Below, piece by piece: positions 32,544 to 41,030 of a stretch of DNA of 64,000 bases. The notes under the pieces were generated by a model that saw nothing but the letters and a program-made list of their open reading frames with translations, was not told the origin of the DNA and made no database searches. Where the stretch lies: positions 372,001 through 436,000 of the forward strand of contig CAWEZE010000013.1 in NCBI GenBank assembly GCA_963813485.1. Direction: 5' to 3'. Both the position numbers and the translations under genes were made by a program. This stretch comes from DASQUK01 sp963813485. GTDB taxonomy: Bacteria > Actinomycetota > Acidimicrobiia > Acidimicrobiales > VFJN01. Position 1 is the first letter of the stretch, and every line of letters starts with the position of its first letter.

Positions 32544-33008
32544 ATGATGGTGCGACACCGTGCCCTCGCCGGCGCCTTAGCCACCCTGCTCGTCGTCAGC
32601 GCCTGCGGCGATGACGACGACGGCGACCAGGCGGCGAACTCGACAACGACAGCCGAAGCCACCACGACATCGACGAGCGACGCGCTCTGTGCCGCGATCG
32701 ATGACGCCGAGCAAGACATCCGTGCGCTCGGTGACAGCGACGTCCTCGCGCAGGGCACCGACGCGGTCGGGGCGAGCCTCACCACCATCAGAGACGACGT
32801 CGCGGAGATCAGAGAGCTGGCCCCCGACACCGCCCCGGAGGAAGCCGAGGCCTTCGACAACGCCCTGGCGTCGCTCGACGACGCGATCTCCGCCCTCGGG
32901 GACGAGCCGATTACCGCCGAATCGGCGGAGGACGTCGTCGCCGCCGGCGCGTCAACGATCGAGGCCGGACATGCCTACCTCGGCGCGCTCGACGACGCGT
33001 GCCCATGA
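32544..33008 (+). CDS. Small secreted lipoprotein
   Basis: 154 residues: signal peptide with lipobox VVSAC (Cys at residue 21), an Asp-rich then Thr/Ser-rich linker, and a mostly helical C-terminal domain (VGASLTTIRDDVAEIRELAP, AFDNALASLDDAISAL). GGAGG lies just before ATG 32544 (ATG 32547 is also possible). No family recognised; likely anchored to the outer face of the membrane. Confidence 0.8.
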   Translation: MMVRHRALAGALATLLVVSACGDDDDGDQAANSTTTAEATTTSTSDALCAAIDDAEQDIRALGDSDVLAQGTDAVGASLTTIRDDVAEIRELAPDTAPEEAEAFDNALASLDDAISALGDEPITAESAEDVVAAGASTIEAGHAYLGALDDACP

Positions 33009-33179
33009 CCCGACCACAACCCGCAGCGCAGTGCGCTCACAGGACATCCCGTTGGCGGGCTGTGTCTGCGTGCGTCGTAGTACCCCCGGGCCGACGCCGA
33101 TGCGGGCGTCCTCGGGCCGCCCGTCGAGGTGGGCCTATACACCGCGCTGGTTGCATCCGGGCCTGTGACGATGCCATCG

Positions 33180-33390
33180 CACCTTCGCCCAGTGGGCGCC
33201 TGGTACGTTGTTCCGTGGACTACAAACACGTGTTGCAGGCGATGGCAGCCGACATCGTCATCGACACCATCGGGTCGCTCGACCTGCAATGGCCGACAGT
33301 CTTGGATGAGGATCGCGACGCCAACGCGAAGGTCCGTTCGAAGTTGGAAGCCGAATCATATGACTGGCTGGAAGCACCGCGAAACGTCGC
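33180..33390 (+). pseudogene. C-terminal remnant of a polyphosphate kinase 2 (PPK2) gene
   Basis: One frame reads VGAWYVVP and, after a one-base shift at about 33214, another reads DYKHVLQAMAADIVIDTIGS, then LDLQWPTVLDEDRDANAKVR. Together these match the end of PPK2 proteins (WYVVPADxK ... LV.TL..LDLxWP). Nothing of the N-terminal kinase domain is found in 33009-33180. It appears to be a decayed fragment. Confidence 0.65.
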
Positions 33391-33423
33391 GCTGCGACCC
33401 CAAACCCTTGGAGGTATGAGTTC

Positions 33424-33822
33424 ATGCTGGCAGCAGAGTTCGGCACCGGCCAGGTGTTCTGGTCCCTGGTGTGGTTCTTTCTCTTCTTCATCTGGATCTG
33501 GCTGCTGATCGTCATCTTCGGAGACATCTTCCGCAGCGACGACCTGTCGGGATGGGGCAAGGCCCTGTGGTCGCTATTCATCATCGTCGTGCCCTACCTC
33601 GGCGTCTTCGTGTACCTGATCGCCCGTGGACACAAGATGCAGGAGCACCAGGTGCGGGCAGCGCAGGCGCAGGACGCCGCGATGCGTGACTACGTCCAGA
33701 GCGTCGCGAGTCCGAGCAGTGGCGGTGCGGCCGACGAGATCGCTCGGCTCGCAGACCTTCGTGACCGAGGCGTGATCAGCGAGGCCGAGTTCCAACAGGC
33801 CAAGACCAAAGCCCTCGGGTAA
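33424..33822 (+). CDS. PLDc_N/SHOCT membrane protein
   Basis: 132 residues: two membrane helices (FWSLVWFFLFFIWIWLLIVIF; WSLFIIVVPYLGVFVYLIA) flanking FGDIFRSDDLSGWGKALW, the PLDc_N signature, then a helical linker and a C-terminal SHOCT domain (IARLADLRDRGVISEAEFQQ AKTKALG). GGAGG is upstream of ATG 33424. Proteins of this type are common small envelope-stress-like genes with no defined activity. Compare the broken SHOCT gene at 15.4-16.4 kb. Confidence 0.85.
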   Translation: MLAAEFGTGQVFWSLVWFFLFFIWIWLLIVIFGDIFRSDDLSGWGKALWSLFIIVVPYLGVFVYLIARGHKMQEHQVRAAQAQDAAMRDYVQSVASPSSGGAADEIARLADLRDRGVISEAEFQQAKTKALG

Positions 33823-34007
33823 CGCGCTCGCCGCCACCCCGTCCGTCGGCGAACCGACGCGGGAGTCTGTGCCCGTGGGCCCGCTGGGCGATCCCCCTCG
33901 CCGTCGATCTGTACTGACGATCCGATGGGCGAGGGTCGCTCGCAGCGGGCATTACGTGCGGGACGCCAATCCCAACGTCACATCAGCGCAGCTCACAGCG
34001 CTATTTG

Positions 34008-34125
34008 GGTTAGCTGCCCCGCCCGGGTACGACCCGATATGCGTCGTGTACTAACGAAGATGCGCTGTTCGGAACGGTGTCTGACCAGGACGACGGCGAA
34101 CGGTGATTCGGTAGTTATCGCGTCA
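34008..34125 (-). pseudogene. Decayed copy of the 3' end of rel (second copy)
   Basis: Read leftward: PNSASSLVHDAYRVVPGRGS-stop. The last 13 residues match the end of Rel at 36961 (SVYDAYRVVPGRGG-stop), with synonymous changes. About 115 bases align with 16500-16615. The remainder of 33823-34311 shows no gene. Confidence 0.6.
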
Positions 34126-34311
34126 TCGCTGGGACTGACGGACCGGCCGTCGACAATCGAGCGCCCCGGGCACCGCTGGCACGGCTCTGGGGCTGGACAC
34201 CGACCCGGCGGAGGTCGATGTCATGCCCGAGCTATCCACACCGAAGGCCGAGCCCAGCCGTTGGTGCTCGTGGTCCAGTTGTACGCCGAGACTGTCAACC
34301 GCGTCGATCCC

Positions 34312-35100
34312 TCAGGAGCGCGGCTTCGTGGCTGTGAAGCAGAGCTGGGTGCTCGCGAAGTAGAACTCGCCGCGCGCGCCGAGCTGTTGCTGTTCGGAGA
34401 GCCACGCCTGGGCCTGCTCGTCGGTGATCCCGTCGTGTCCGACCACGAACGCGCCCACGAACGGAAGCAGGGCGGCGCCGTAGGTCTCGGGGTCGAGCTC
34501 ACTGGTAGAGAACGGATGCGCCTCCATCCGAACCTCCTCGAAACCCGCCGAGCGCAACTGGGGCCCGAGTGTGCGTGGCAGCGAAGGATGGGCGAGGTGC
34601 TGGTCCCAGGCGCGCAGCACACGCTCGGTGAGGGCGGAGTCCAGAGCGTGCATAGAGACCGTTGCCCAGTCGATGTCCCACACGACCACCCGTCCGCCCG
34701 GTCGAAGAGCTCGGCGCATCCCGGTCAGCGCCACCGTCGGGTCGGGGACGTACTCGAGCACCTGCACGCAGAGGGCGGCGTCGAAGCTGGCGTCGTCGAC
34801 GGGCAGCGAGACGGCGTCTGCTGGGCGAAGCTCGACGCCCTCGAGCCCGGCGCAACGGCGGGCGGCGAGCTCGAGCATCGCCGGGCTCGAGTCGACGCCC
34901 ACCACCGATCCAGAGGGCTTCACCTCCTCTGCCAGCTCGGCGCAATAGAAGCCGGGGCCGCAGCCGACGTCGAGGATGCGCTCGCCAGGGGCGGCGCCGA
35001 GCGCCTCGCGCACGATCCGGCGGCGACGCCCGGCATCGCCGACGCGGTACAGCGCCTCGACCTTTGTTGCCATGTCCTCGTCGAACTCGACCTGGGACAT
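34312..35100 (-). CDS. Class I SAM-dependent methyltransferase
   Basis: 262 residues. Motif I is ILDVGCGPGFYCAEL, then VVGVDSSPAMLELA (acidic residue for SAM ribose), VQVLEYVPDPTVAL and ALRPGGRVVVWDIDW. The layout matches UbiE/MenG-like methyltransferases (Methyltransf_11/25). ATG 35100 follows AAGGAGG. Substrate not predictable. It is 79 bases after the SARP-hydrolase gene and may form an operon with it. Confidence 0.88.
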   Translation of the reverse strand: MSQVEFDEDMATKVEALYRVGDAGRRRRIVREALGAAPGERILDVGCGPGFYCAELAEEVKPSGSVVGVDSSPAMLELAARRCAGLEGVELRPADAVSLPVDDASFDAALCVQVLEYVPDPTVALTGMRRALRPGGRVVVWDIDWATVSMHALDSALTERVLRAWDQHLAHPSLPRTLGPQLRSAGFEEVRMEAHPFSTSELDPETYGAALLPFVGAFVVGHDGITDEQAQAWLSEQQQLGARGEFYFASTQLCFTATKPRS

Positions 35101-35179
35101 CGTCGGTCCTCCTTGCCTCGGTCGTTCGATGCTGACGATGACAGGCGGACCTTGGAGAAACCTTTGGTCGACGTTCAGC

Positions 35180-36802
35180 TCAGAGCGCCCGGATGAACTG
35201 ATCGAGAGCGCGGTGCACCGGCTCGACTTCGCCGATCCACGGGTGGTGATCGACGCCTGGAAGCAAGACGAGGCGAGCCCCGGGAATGCGCTCGGCGACG
35301 TAGCGGCCGTGCTCCGCCTTGACCCACCGCTCATCTCGTCGGTGCAGAACCAACGTCGGGACAGCGATCGTGGGCAGGACCTCTGCCAGGTCGATCTCCG
35401 CGTTCATGCGCATCAGCCGGCGCGCCGTCCCGGGGCTGGCCCCGAGACGGAGGTAGCGGGCATACCAGCGGATGTACCGGTGATTGCTGGCGAGGCTCGG
35501 GTTGATCACCTCGAGTCCGGCGCCGGTCGTCCAAGCCTCGTCGAACGAGTCCAGGTAGCTCTCGAATCGCTCGGGTGTCCATCCCCACGGGTAGTCGGGT
35601 GCCCTGAGGATGCGCCTGAACGCCGCATGCAACACGAGCCCGGCCACTCGCTCGGGTTGCCGTGCCGCCGCCAGCGCACACATCGGTCCGCCCTCGGACA
35701 CCCCGAACAGCACGGCCCGCTCCGACCTGGCGGCGTCCATGACCGCAAACACGTCGTCGACACGCTCGACAAACGTCGGCCACTCGACCGCGGAGTCCGA
35801 CAACCCAGTGCCGCGCTTGTCGAAAATGATCAGGCGGCGGCCGACCGCGAGGCGTCGCATGAAACCCGCGTAGGTGGGGTCTTCCCAGGCGGCCTCGACG
35901 TGCGAGACGAACCCCGGGACGAAGACCAGATCGGGGCTTCCGCCGCCGAAAGTCTGGTACGCAAGGCTCACCTCGCCGTTGCGCGCGTAGCGAGTGCCCG
36001 TGGAACCGAGTGGGGCCACAGGAACGTCGCCCCCGGGCCCCAGGTGTTCAGCGATCAACGTCCGAGGGTCCTCGCGGCGCAGGATCGCGGCGTAGGCGCC
36101 GGCCGTCGCGGGCGCCGGCGTAGTGCCTAGCTCCTCGAGCAACGTCACCCTGCAGCGCTCGTGGGCGCGCAGCGCGCGGCCCTCCTCACCGAGCACGTAA
36201 TAGCCCAAGATCGCCACTCGGTGCGCCCGCTCGAACAGCGGATCGAGCACAAGCGCCCGCTCGGCCAGCTCGACCGCCGCCTGGGGATCATCGAGCGCGA
36301 CACAGGTCTCGGCCAGGTCGCAGGTCGCCTGCAGACGCCGTTCGGCGTACATGCGGCGAAGGTCCATCGCCCACTGGACATACGGCTCGTCCTCGAGCAC
36401 CTCGCCGGTCGCGATCGCCAGCGCCGCCTCGAGCCGCCGCCGGCGCTCCGCTTTCGGCGCCCCGGCCGCGGCGCGCAGCAGCCTGTCGAACGCGTCCACA
36501 TCGACCTGGACCCCACCCAGCTCCGCTCGGTAACCGCCTGTCTCGGTGGCGATGAGCGCACCGGCCGCACCCAGCCGCGAGCGCAACAGCGAAACGTAGC
36601 TCTCGATCGTCGCCGCAACCTTGCGCGGCGGCGCCTCACCCCAGATCATCTCCGCCAGCTGATCCTTGCCCAGAGGGCGACCGCGCTGAACCAGGAGCAC
36701 CTCAAGCACCTGCTTGGGCTTGACCCCACCGAAGTCGCGCGGGCCCAGGCGCTGAGAGTCGACCCTCACCTCGATCGCGCCGAACAGCCGCACTGCAACC
36801 AT
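35180..36802 (-). CDS. SARP-type regulator fused to an alpha/beta hydrolase
   Basis: 540 residues. Residues 1-95 are a Trans_reg_C winged-helix DNA-binding domain (VRLFGAIEVRVDSQRLGPRD, PLGKDQLAEMIWGE). Residues ~95-245 are the BTAD helical repeat domain (GGVQVDVDAFDRLLRAA, ELAERALVLDPLFERAHR). From ~265 an alpha/beta hydrolase follows: NGEVSLAYQTFGGGSPDLVF, nucleophile elbow GVSEGG, and a C-terminal catalytic HHPW after LLPGVDH. Such fusions occur in actinobacteria, where the hydrolase may act as a small-molecule sensor or enzyme. Targets are unknown; the adjacent methyltransferase is a candidate. Confidence 0.92.
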   Translation of the reverse strand: MVAVRLFGAIEVRVDSQRLGPRDFGGVKPKQVLEVLLVQRGRPLGKDQLAEMIWGEAPPRKVAATIESYVSLLRSRLGAAGALIATETGGYRAELGGVQVDVDAFDRLLRAAAGAPKAERRRRLEAALAIATGEVLEDEPYVQWAMDLRRMYAERRLQATCDLAETCVALDDPQAAVELAERALVLDPLFERAHRVAILGYYVLGEEGRALRAHERCRVTLLEELGTTPAPATAGAYAAILRREDPRTLIAEHLGPGGDVPVAPLGSTGTRYARNGEVSLAYQTFGGGSPDLVFVPGFVSHVEAAWEDPTYAGFMRRLAVGRRLIIFDKRGTGLSDSAVEWPTFVERVDDVFAVMDAARSERAVLFGVSEGGPMCALAAARQPERVAGLVLHAAFRRILRAPDYPWGWTPERFESYLDSFDEAWTTGAGLEVINPSLASNHRYIRWYARYLRLGASPGTARRLMRMNAEIDLAEVLPTIAVPTLVLHRRDERWVKAEHGRYVAERIPGARLVLLPGVDHHPWIGEVEPVHRALDQFIRAL

Positions 36803-36960
36803 GCCGCGTCAACTATCGCCCCCGGCAGCCGGCGTGCCGCCGCTCGAGTCCGGATCCATCCTCTCACGATCTACCAGCAATACCGGGAGCGTGTCTCCCT
36901 AGCTCGCGCGAAAACCCGATGGAGTAGCTGAGGAACCAACGCGTTTCTGCTGGTCAGCAG

Positions 36961-39183
36961 CTATCCGCCCCGCCCGGGCACGACTCTGTACGCGTCGTAG
37001 ACGCTGTCGATGCCCCTGATGGTCGACAGCAGCGAGTCCAGGTGCGAGGGGTCGCCCAGCTCCATGTCGAAGCGCATCTTCGACACCCGGTCCGAGCCGG
37101 TCTGCGTGGTGCAGCTCAGGATGTTGACGTGGTGGTCGGCGAACGCCACGGTCACGTCCCGCAGCAGCTTGGCCCGGTCCAGCGCCTTGACCTCGACGGA
37201 GGCGATGAACACGCCGCCCGGTTCGATGTCCCAGTCCACGTCTATCAGCCGGTCGGCCTGGCCCGAGGCGAGCGACACGGCGTTGGCGCAGTCGGCCCGG
37301 TGGACGGACACGCCCCGGCCCCGGGTGACGAAGCCGATGATCTCGTCGCCCGGCACCGGCGTGCAGCAGCGGGACAGCCGCACGAACACGTCGTCGAGTC
37401 CCTCGACGTGGACCCCCGCCGGCCCCCTGGCGACCCTGCTCCGGCGGGGCTGGCGGATGGTGGTCGGGAGCGTCTCCTCCTGCTCCGGCCCGACCTCGCG
37501 CAGCGACTTGGTGATCCGGGCCGCCACGGCCTTGGCCGACACGTGGTTCTCGCCGATGGACGCGTACAGGGCGTCCAGGTCGGCGTAGTTCATCGTCTTG
37601 GCGGTGTCGCCCAGCACGGCGCCGCTCTGCAGCTTCTGCACCGGGAGGCCCTCCCGGCGGAGCGCCTTCATCAGGTCGTCGCGGCCCTGCTCGATGGCGT
37701 CCTCGCGCCGCTCCCGGGAGAACCATTGGCGGATCTTCGACGCCGCCCGGGGTGTGGCGACGATCTGCAGCCAGTCGCGTGACGGCCCGGCACCCTCGAC
37801 CTTGGACGTGAAGATCTCGACGGTGTCACCCGAAGCAAGCTTCGAGTTCAGCGGCACCAACCGACCGTTGACGCGGGCGCCGACACAGGCGTGTCCGACC
37901 TCGGTGTGGATGGCATAGGCGAAGTCGATGGGGGTCGCCCCCACCGGCAGCGTCACGACCTTGCCCTTGGGCGTGAAGACGAAGACCTCGTCCTGCTCCA
38001 GGTCGATCTTCAGCCGCTGCATGAACTCGTCGGGATCGGTGGTCTCCGATTGCCAGTCCACGATGCGGTTGAGCCAGGGCAGGTCGCTGTCGTTGGGGTC
38101 GCGGTCCTTGTACGCCCAGTGCGCCGCCACCCCCTGCTCGGCCCGGGCGTGCATCTCCCACGTGCGGATCTGCACCTCCAGAGGCTTGCCCTGGGGCCCG
38201 ATCACGGTGGTGTGCAGGGACTGGTAGAGGTTGAACTTGGGCATCGCCACGTAGTCCTTGAACCGGCCCTGCACCGGCTTCCAGGTGGCGTGGATCGAGC
38301 CGAGCGCGGCGTAGCAGTCCTTGACCGACTCGACCACGACCCGCATGCCCACCAGGTCGAAGATGTCGTCGAACTCCCGGCCCTTCACCACCATCTTCTC
38401 GTAGATCGAGTAGAGGTGCTTCGGGCGGCCGGTCACGTCGGCGCTGATGCCGAGCTCGGCGAGGCGCTGGCGCACCTCCTCGAGCACCTGCGTGAGATAG
38501 AGGTCGCGCTCGGGCGTGCGCACCGACACCATGTGGTCGATCTCGGCGTAGCGCTTCGGGTGCAGCGCCGCGAACGCCAGGTCCTCGAGCTGCGTCTTGA
38601 CGTCCTGCATGCCCAGGCGGTGGGCGAGCGGACCGTAGATGTCGAGCGTCTCGTGCGAGATGCGCTCCTGCTTCCACGCCGGCAGCGCAGCGATGGTGCG
38701 CATGTTGTGGAGCCTGTCGGCCAGCTTGATGATCAGGACCCGCAGGTCCTTCGCCATCGCCACCAGCATCTTGCGCATCGTGGCGGCCTGCTGGGCCTCC
38801 TTGGAGTTGAACTGGACCCGCTCGAGCTTGGTGACGCCGTCGACGATGGCGGCCACGTCGCCGCCGAAGGATCGGGCGATGTCGTCGAGCGTGACGCCGG
38901 TGTCCTCGACCGTGTCGTGGAGCAGGGCAGCGGCGATGGTGACGTCGTCGAGCCCGAGGTCCGACACGATGCGGGCCACCGCCAGAGGGTGCTGCACGTA
39001 CGGCTCGCCCGAGTCGCGGCTCTGTCCGGAGTGGGCGTCGGCCGACTGCAGGTACGCCCGGGTGATGAGCGCCGTGGGTGCCTTGGGGTGCCGCTGCCGG
39101 AAGGAGTTCAACAGGGGCGCGACCTCGTCCGCGGGCGGCTGATGGTTGCGCCGCCACGGCAGGACTCGATCGACCGTGGGCAC
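36961..39183 (-). CDS. rel: Bifunctional (p)ppGpp synthetase/hydrolase
   Basis: Makes and degrades the stringent-response alarmone. 740 residues in the full Rel order: HD hydrolase domain (AALLHDTVEDTGVTLDD), synthetase domain (GRFKDYVAMPKFNLYQSLHT), TGS (VFTPKGKVVTLPVGATPIDF), helical/zinc-finger-like region (RLSRCCTPVPGDEIIGFVTR) and C-terminal ACT domain. Position after apt and secDF is the usual actinobacterial order. Its last codons (YRVVPGRGG-stop) recur as decayed copies at 34.0 and 16.5 kb. Confidence 0.97.
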   Translation of the reverse strand: MPTVDRVLPWRRNHQPPADEVAPLLNSFRQRHPKAPTALITRAYLQSADAHSGQSRDSGEPYVQHPLAVARIVSDLGLDDVTIAAALLHDTVEDTGVTLDDIARSFGGDVAAIVDGVTKLERVQFNSKEAQQAATMRKMLVAMAKDLRVLIIKLADRLHNMRTIAALPAWKQERISHETLDIYGPLAHRLGMQDVKTQLEDLAFAALHPKRYAEIDHMVSVRTPERDLYLTQVLEEVRQRLAELGISADVTGRPKHLYSIYEKMVVKGREFDDIFDLVGMRVVVESVKDCYAALGSIHATWKPVQGRFKDYVAMPKFNLYQSLHTTVIGPQGKPLEVQIRTWEMHARAEQGVAAHWAYKDRDPNDSDLPWLNRIVDWQSETTDPDEFMQRLKIDLEQDEVFVFTPKGKVVTLPVGATPIDFAYAIHTEVGHACVGARVNGRLVPLNSKLASGDTVEIFTSKVEGAGPSRDWLQIVATPRAASKIRQWFSRERREDAIEQGRDDLMKALRREGLPVQKLQSGAVLGDTAKTMNYADLDALYASIGENHVSAKAVAARITKSLREVGPEQEETLPTTIRQPRRSRVARGPAGVHVEGLDDVFVRLSRCCTPVPGDEIIGFVTRGRGVSVHRADCANAVSLASGQADRLIDVDWDIEPGGVFIASVEVKALDRAKLLRDVTVAFADHHVNILSCTTQTGSDRVSKMRFDMELGDPSHLDSLLSTIRGIDSVYDAYRVVPGRGG

Positions 39184-39201
39184 CCCTGCCTCCTTCTCTT
39201 G

Positions 39202-39732
39202 TCAGACGGTGACCAAAGCCAGCACGTCGTATTCCTTGGGCAGTTTCGCCCTTCCTTCGAGGAATCCCAACTCGACCACGAACGCCAGCCCGGCGATCAC
39301 ACCGCCGAGGCGGTCGACCAGGCGGCAGGTGGCCGAGGCGGTGCCGCCGGTGGCGAGGACGTCGTCGACCACGTACACGGCGTCGCCCGGGGCGATGCCG
39401 TCGTCGTGGATCTCGAGCGCGTCGGTGCCGTACTCGAGCTCGTAGGTCTCGGTGACGGTCTTCCAGGGGAGCTTGCCCGGCTTGCGGACCGGGACGAAGC
39501 CGGCGCCGAGCCGGTAGGCGACGGCGGCGGCGAAGATGAAGCCCCGCGCCTCGATGCCCACGACCTTGTCGACCGTGAGCCCGGCGGCGTGGTCGGCGAT
39601 GGCGTCGACGGCGTAGCGGAAGGCGTCGACGTCGGCGAGCAGCGGCGTCAGGTCCTTGAAGACGATGCCCGGCTGCGGGAAGTCGGGGACGTCGCGCAGA
39701 TGGCTCGCCAGCCACGCCGAATCACGGCTCAT
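39202..39732 (-). CDS. apt: Adenine phosphoribosyltransferase
   Basis: Salvages adenine to AMP with PRPP. 176 residues; PRPP motif YVVDDVLATGGTA, the N-terminal PGIVFKDLTPLL, and GIEARGFIFAAAVA are canonical. ATG 39732. It ends 18 bases before rel and follows secF, the conserved arrangement. Confidence 0.97.
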   Translation of the reverse strand: MSRDSAWLASHLRDVPDFPQPGIVFKDLTPLLADVDAFRYAVDAIADHAAGLTVDKVVGIEARGFIFAAAVAYRLGAGFVPVRKPGKLPWKTVTETYELEYGTDALEIHDDGIAPGDAVYVVDDVLATGGTASATCRLVDRLGGVIAGLAFVVELGFLEGRAKLPKEYDVLALVTV

Positions 39733-39806
39733 GGCCAGCGACGTTACCCGCGACCAGCCCGCCACCAGCGTCGCGGGCGGGCGGGGCCAGGACTCCCCCC
39801 GAAACG

Positions 39807-41030
39807 TCAGCGGCCGCGCTTGGTCTTCTTCCGGGGGCGCGGCGGTATGGCCCGCCCCCCGGGCGTGACCACCCGGGCGTCCTCCCCCGACGAATCGTCG
39901 GCGGCGCCGGTCTTGGCGGGCTGGCGCGGTGGTGCCGAGCCGACGGCCGTCGATCCCGCAACCACCGCAGCGGCGACGGCATCGGCCTCTCCGCCGCGGG
40001 CGTCGATCCGCCGCTTGATGTCGCGGTAGCGCGGCTCGCGCTCCTTGAGCCACGCCAGCAAGGGGGAGGCGATGAACAGCGACGAGTACGCCCCCGAGAA
40101 CAGGCCGATGAGGAGGGCGATCGCGAACTCCTGGAGCACGACCGCACCCAGGATCCACGAGCCGACGATTAGCAGCGAGGCCACGGGCAGCAGGGCGGTG
40201 ATGGTCGTGTTCAACGAGCGCATCAGGGCCTGGTTGAGCGACACGTTGACCATGCCGCCATAGCTCAGGCCACCGGTCGACGACACGAGCCGGGTGTTCT
40301 CGTCGACCTTGTCGAACACGACGATGCCGTCGTAGATCGAGTACCCGAGGATGGTGAGCACCGCGATCACCGTCGCCGGCGTGACCTCCAGCTGAGTGAC
40401 GGCGTACACCCCGATGGTGATCAGCACGTCGTGGACCAGGGCTACCAGCGTGGGGATGGCCATCTTCAGCTCGAAGCGCAGGGCGATGTAGATGGTGACC
40501 AGGACCAGGAAGACGATGAGCGCCCGGATCGCCTTGTCGCTGATCTCCCGGCCCCACGACGGGCCCACCGACGTGAGGCTGACGTCGTCGGATGACGACC
40601 CGGTCAGGTTGGCCAGGGCGTCCGTCACCTGGTCGCTCGTGTCGGCGGACACCGGCTCGGCCTCGATCCGCAGCTCGACCCCTTCGTCGCTCTCGAGCTC
40701 CTGGATCGTGGCGCCCGCCAAGCCGAACTGGTCGACCGCATTGCGGGCGTCGGCGACGGACGCGTCGCCGGCGGGGACCTCCCAGACCACGCCGCCCTCG
40801 AAGTCGATGCCGAGGTTCAGGCCCCGGGTCACCAGCGATCCGATGCCGATCAGGACGGCCACCAGCGACAGGATGAACCACACCTTGCGGCGCCCGACGA
40901 AGTCGAAGTCGGTCTCGCCGTGGTAGAGCCGGGTCCAGATGGAGCGCCGCTTCGCGTTCGGGGCGGCCGCGCCGTCGCCGGATCCGTTTTCCGCCGAGGC
41001 CGCGTCGGGTGCGGCCGTCTTGTCGCTCAT
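39807..41030 (-). CDS. secF: Protein translocase subunit SecF
   Basis: Membrane partner of SecD in Sec-dependent export, proton-driven. 407 residues: first helix after RRKVWFILSLVAVLIGIG, the NLGIDFEGGVVWEV start of the periplasmic domain, then five helices with LGYSIYDGIVVFDKVDENTR and LNQALMRSLNTTIT as SecF motifs. A long charged tail (PRKKTKRGR) ends it. The ATG overlaps the secD stop (ATGA at 41027-41030). Confidence 0.96.
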   Translation of the reverse strand: MSDKTAAPDAASAENGSGDGAAAPNAKRRSIWTRLYHGETDFDFVGRRKVWFILSLVAVLIGIGSLVTRGLNLGIDFEGGVVWEVPAGDASVADARNAVDQFGLAGATIQELESDEGVELRIEAEPVSADTSDQVTDALANLTGSSSDDVSLTSVGPSWGREISDKAIRALIVFLVLVTIYIALRFELKMAIPTLVALVHDVLITIGVYAVTQLEVTPATVIAVLTILGYSIYDGIVVFDKVDENTRLVSSTGGLSYGGMVNVSLNQALMRSLNTTITALLPVASLLIVGSWILGAVVLQEFAIALLIGLFSGAYSSLFIASPLLAWLKEREPRYRDIKRRIDARGGEADAVAAAVVAGSTAVGSAPPRQPAKTGAADDSSGEDARVVTPGGRAIPPRPRKKTKRGR

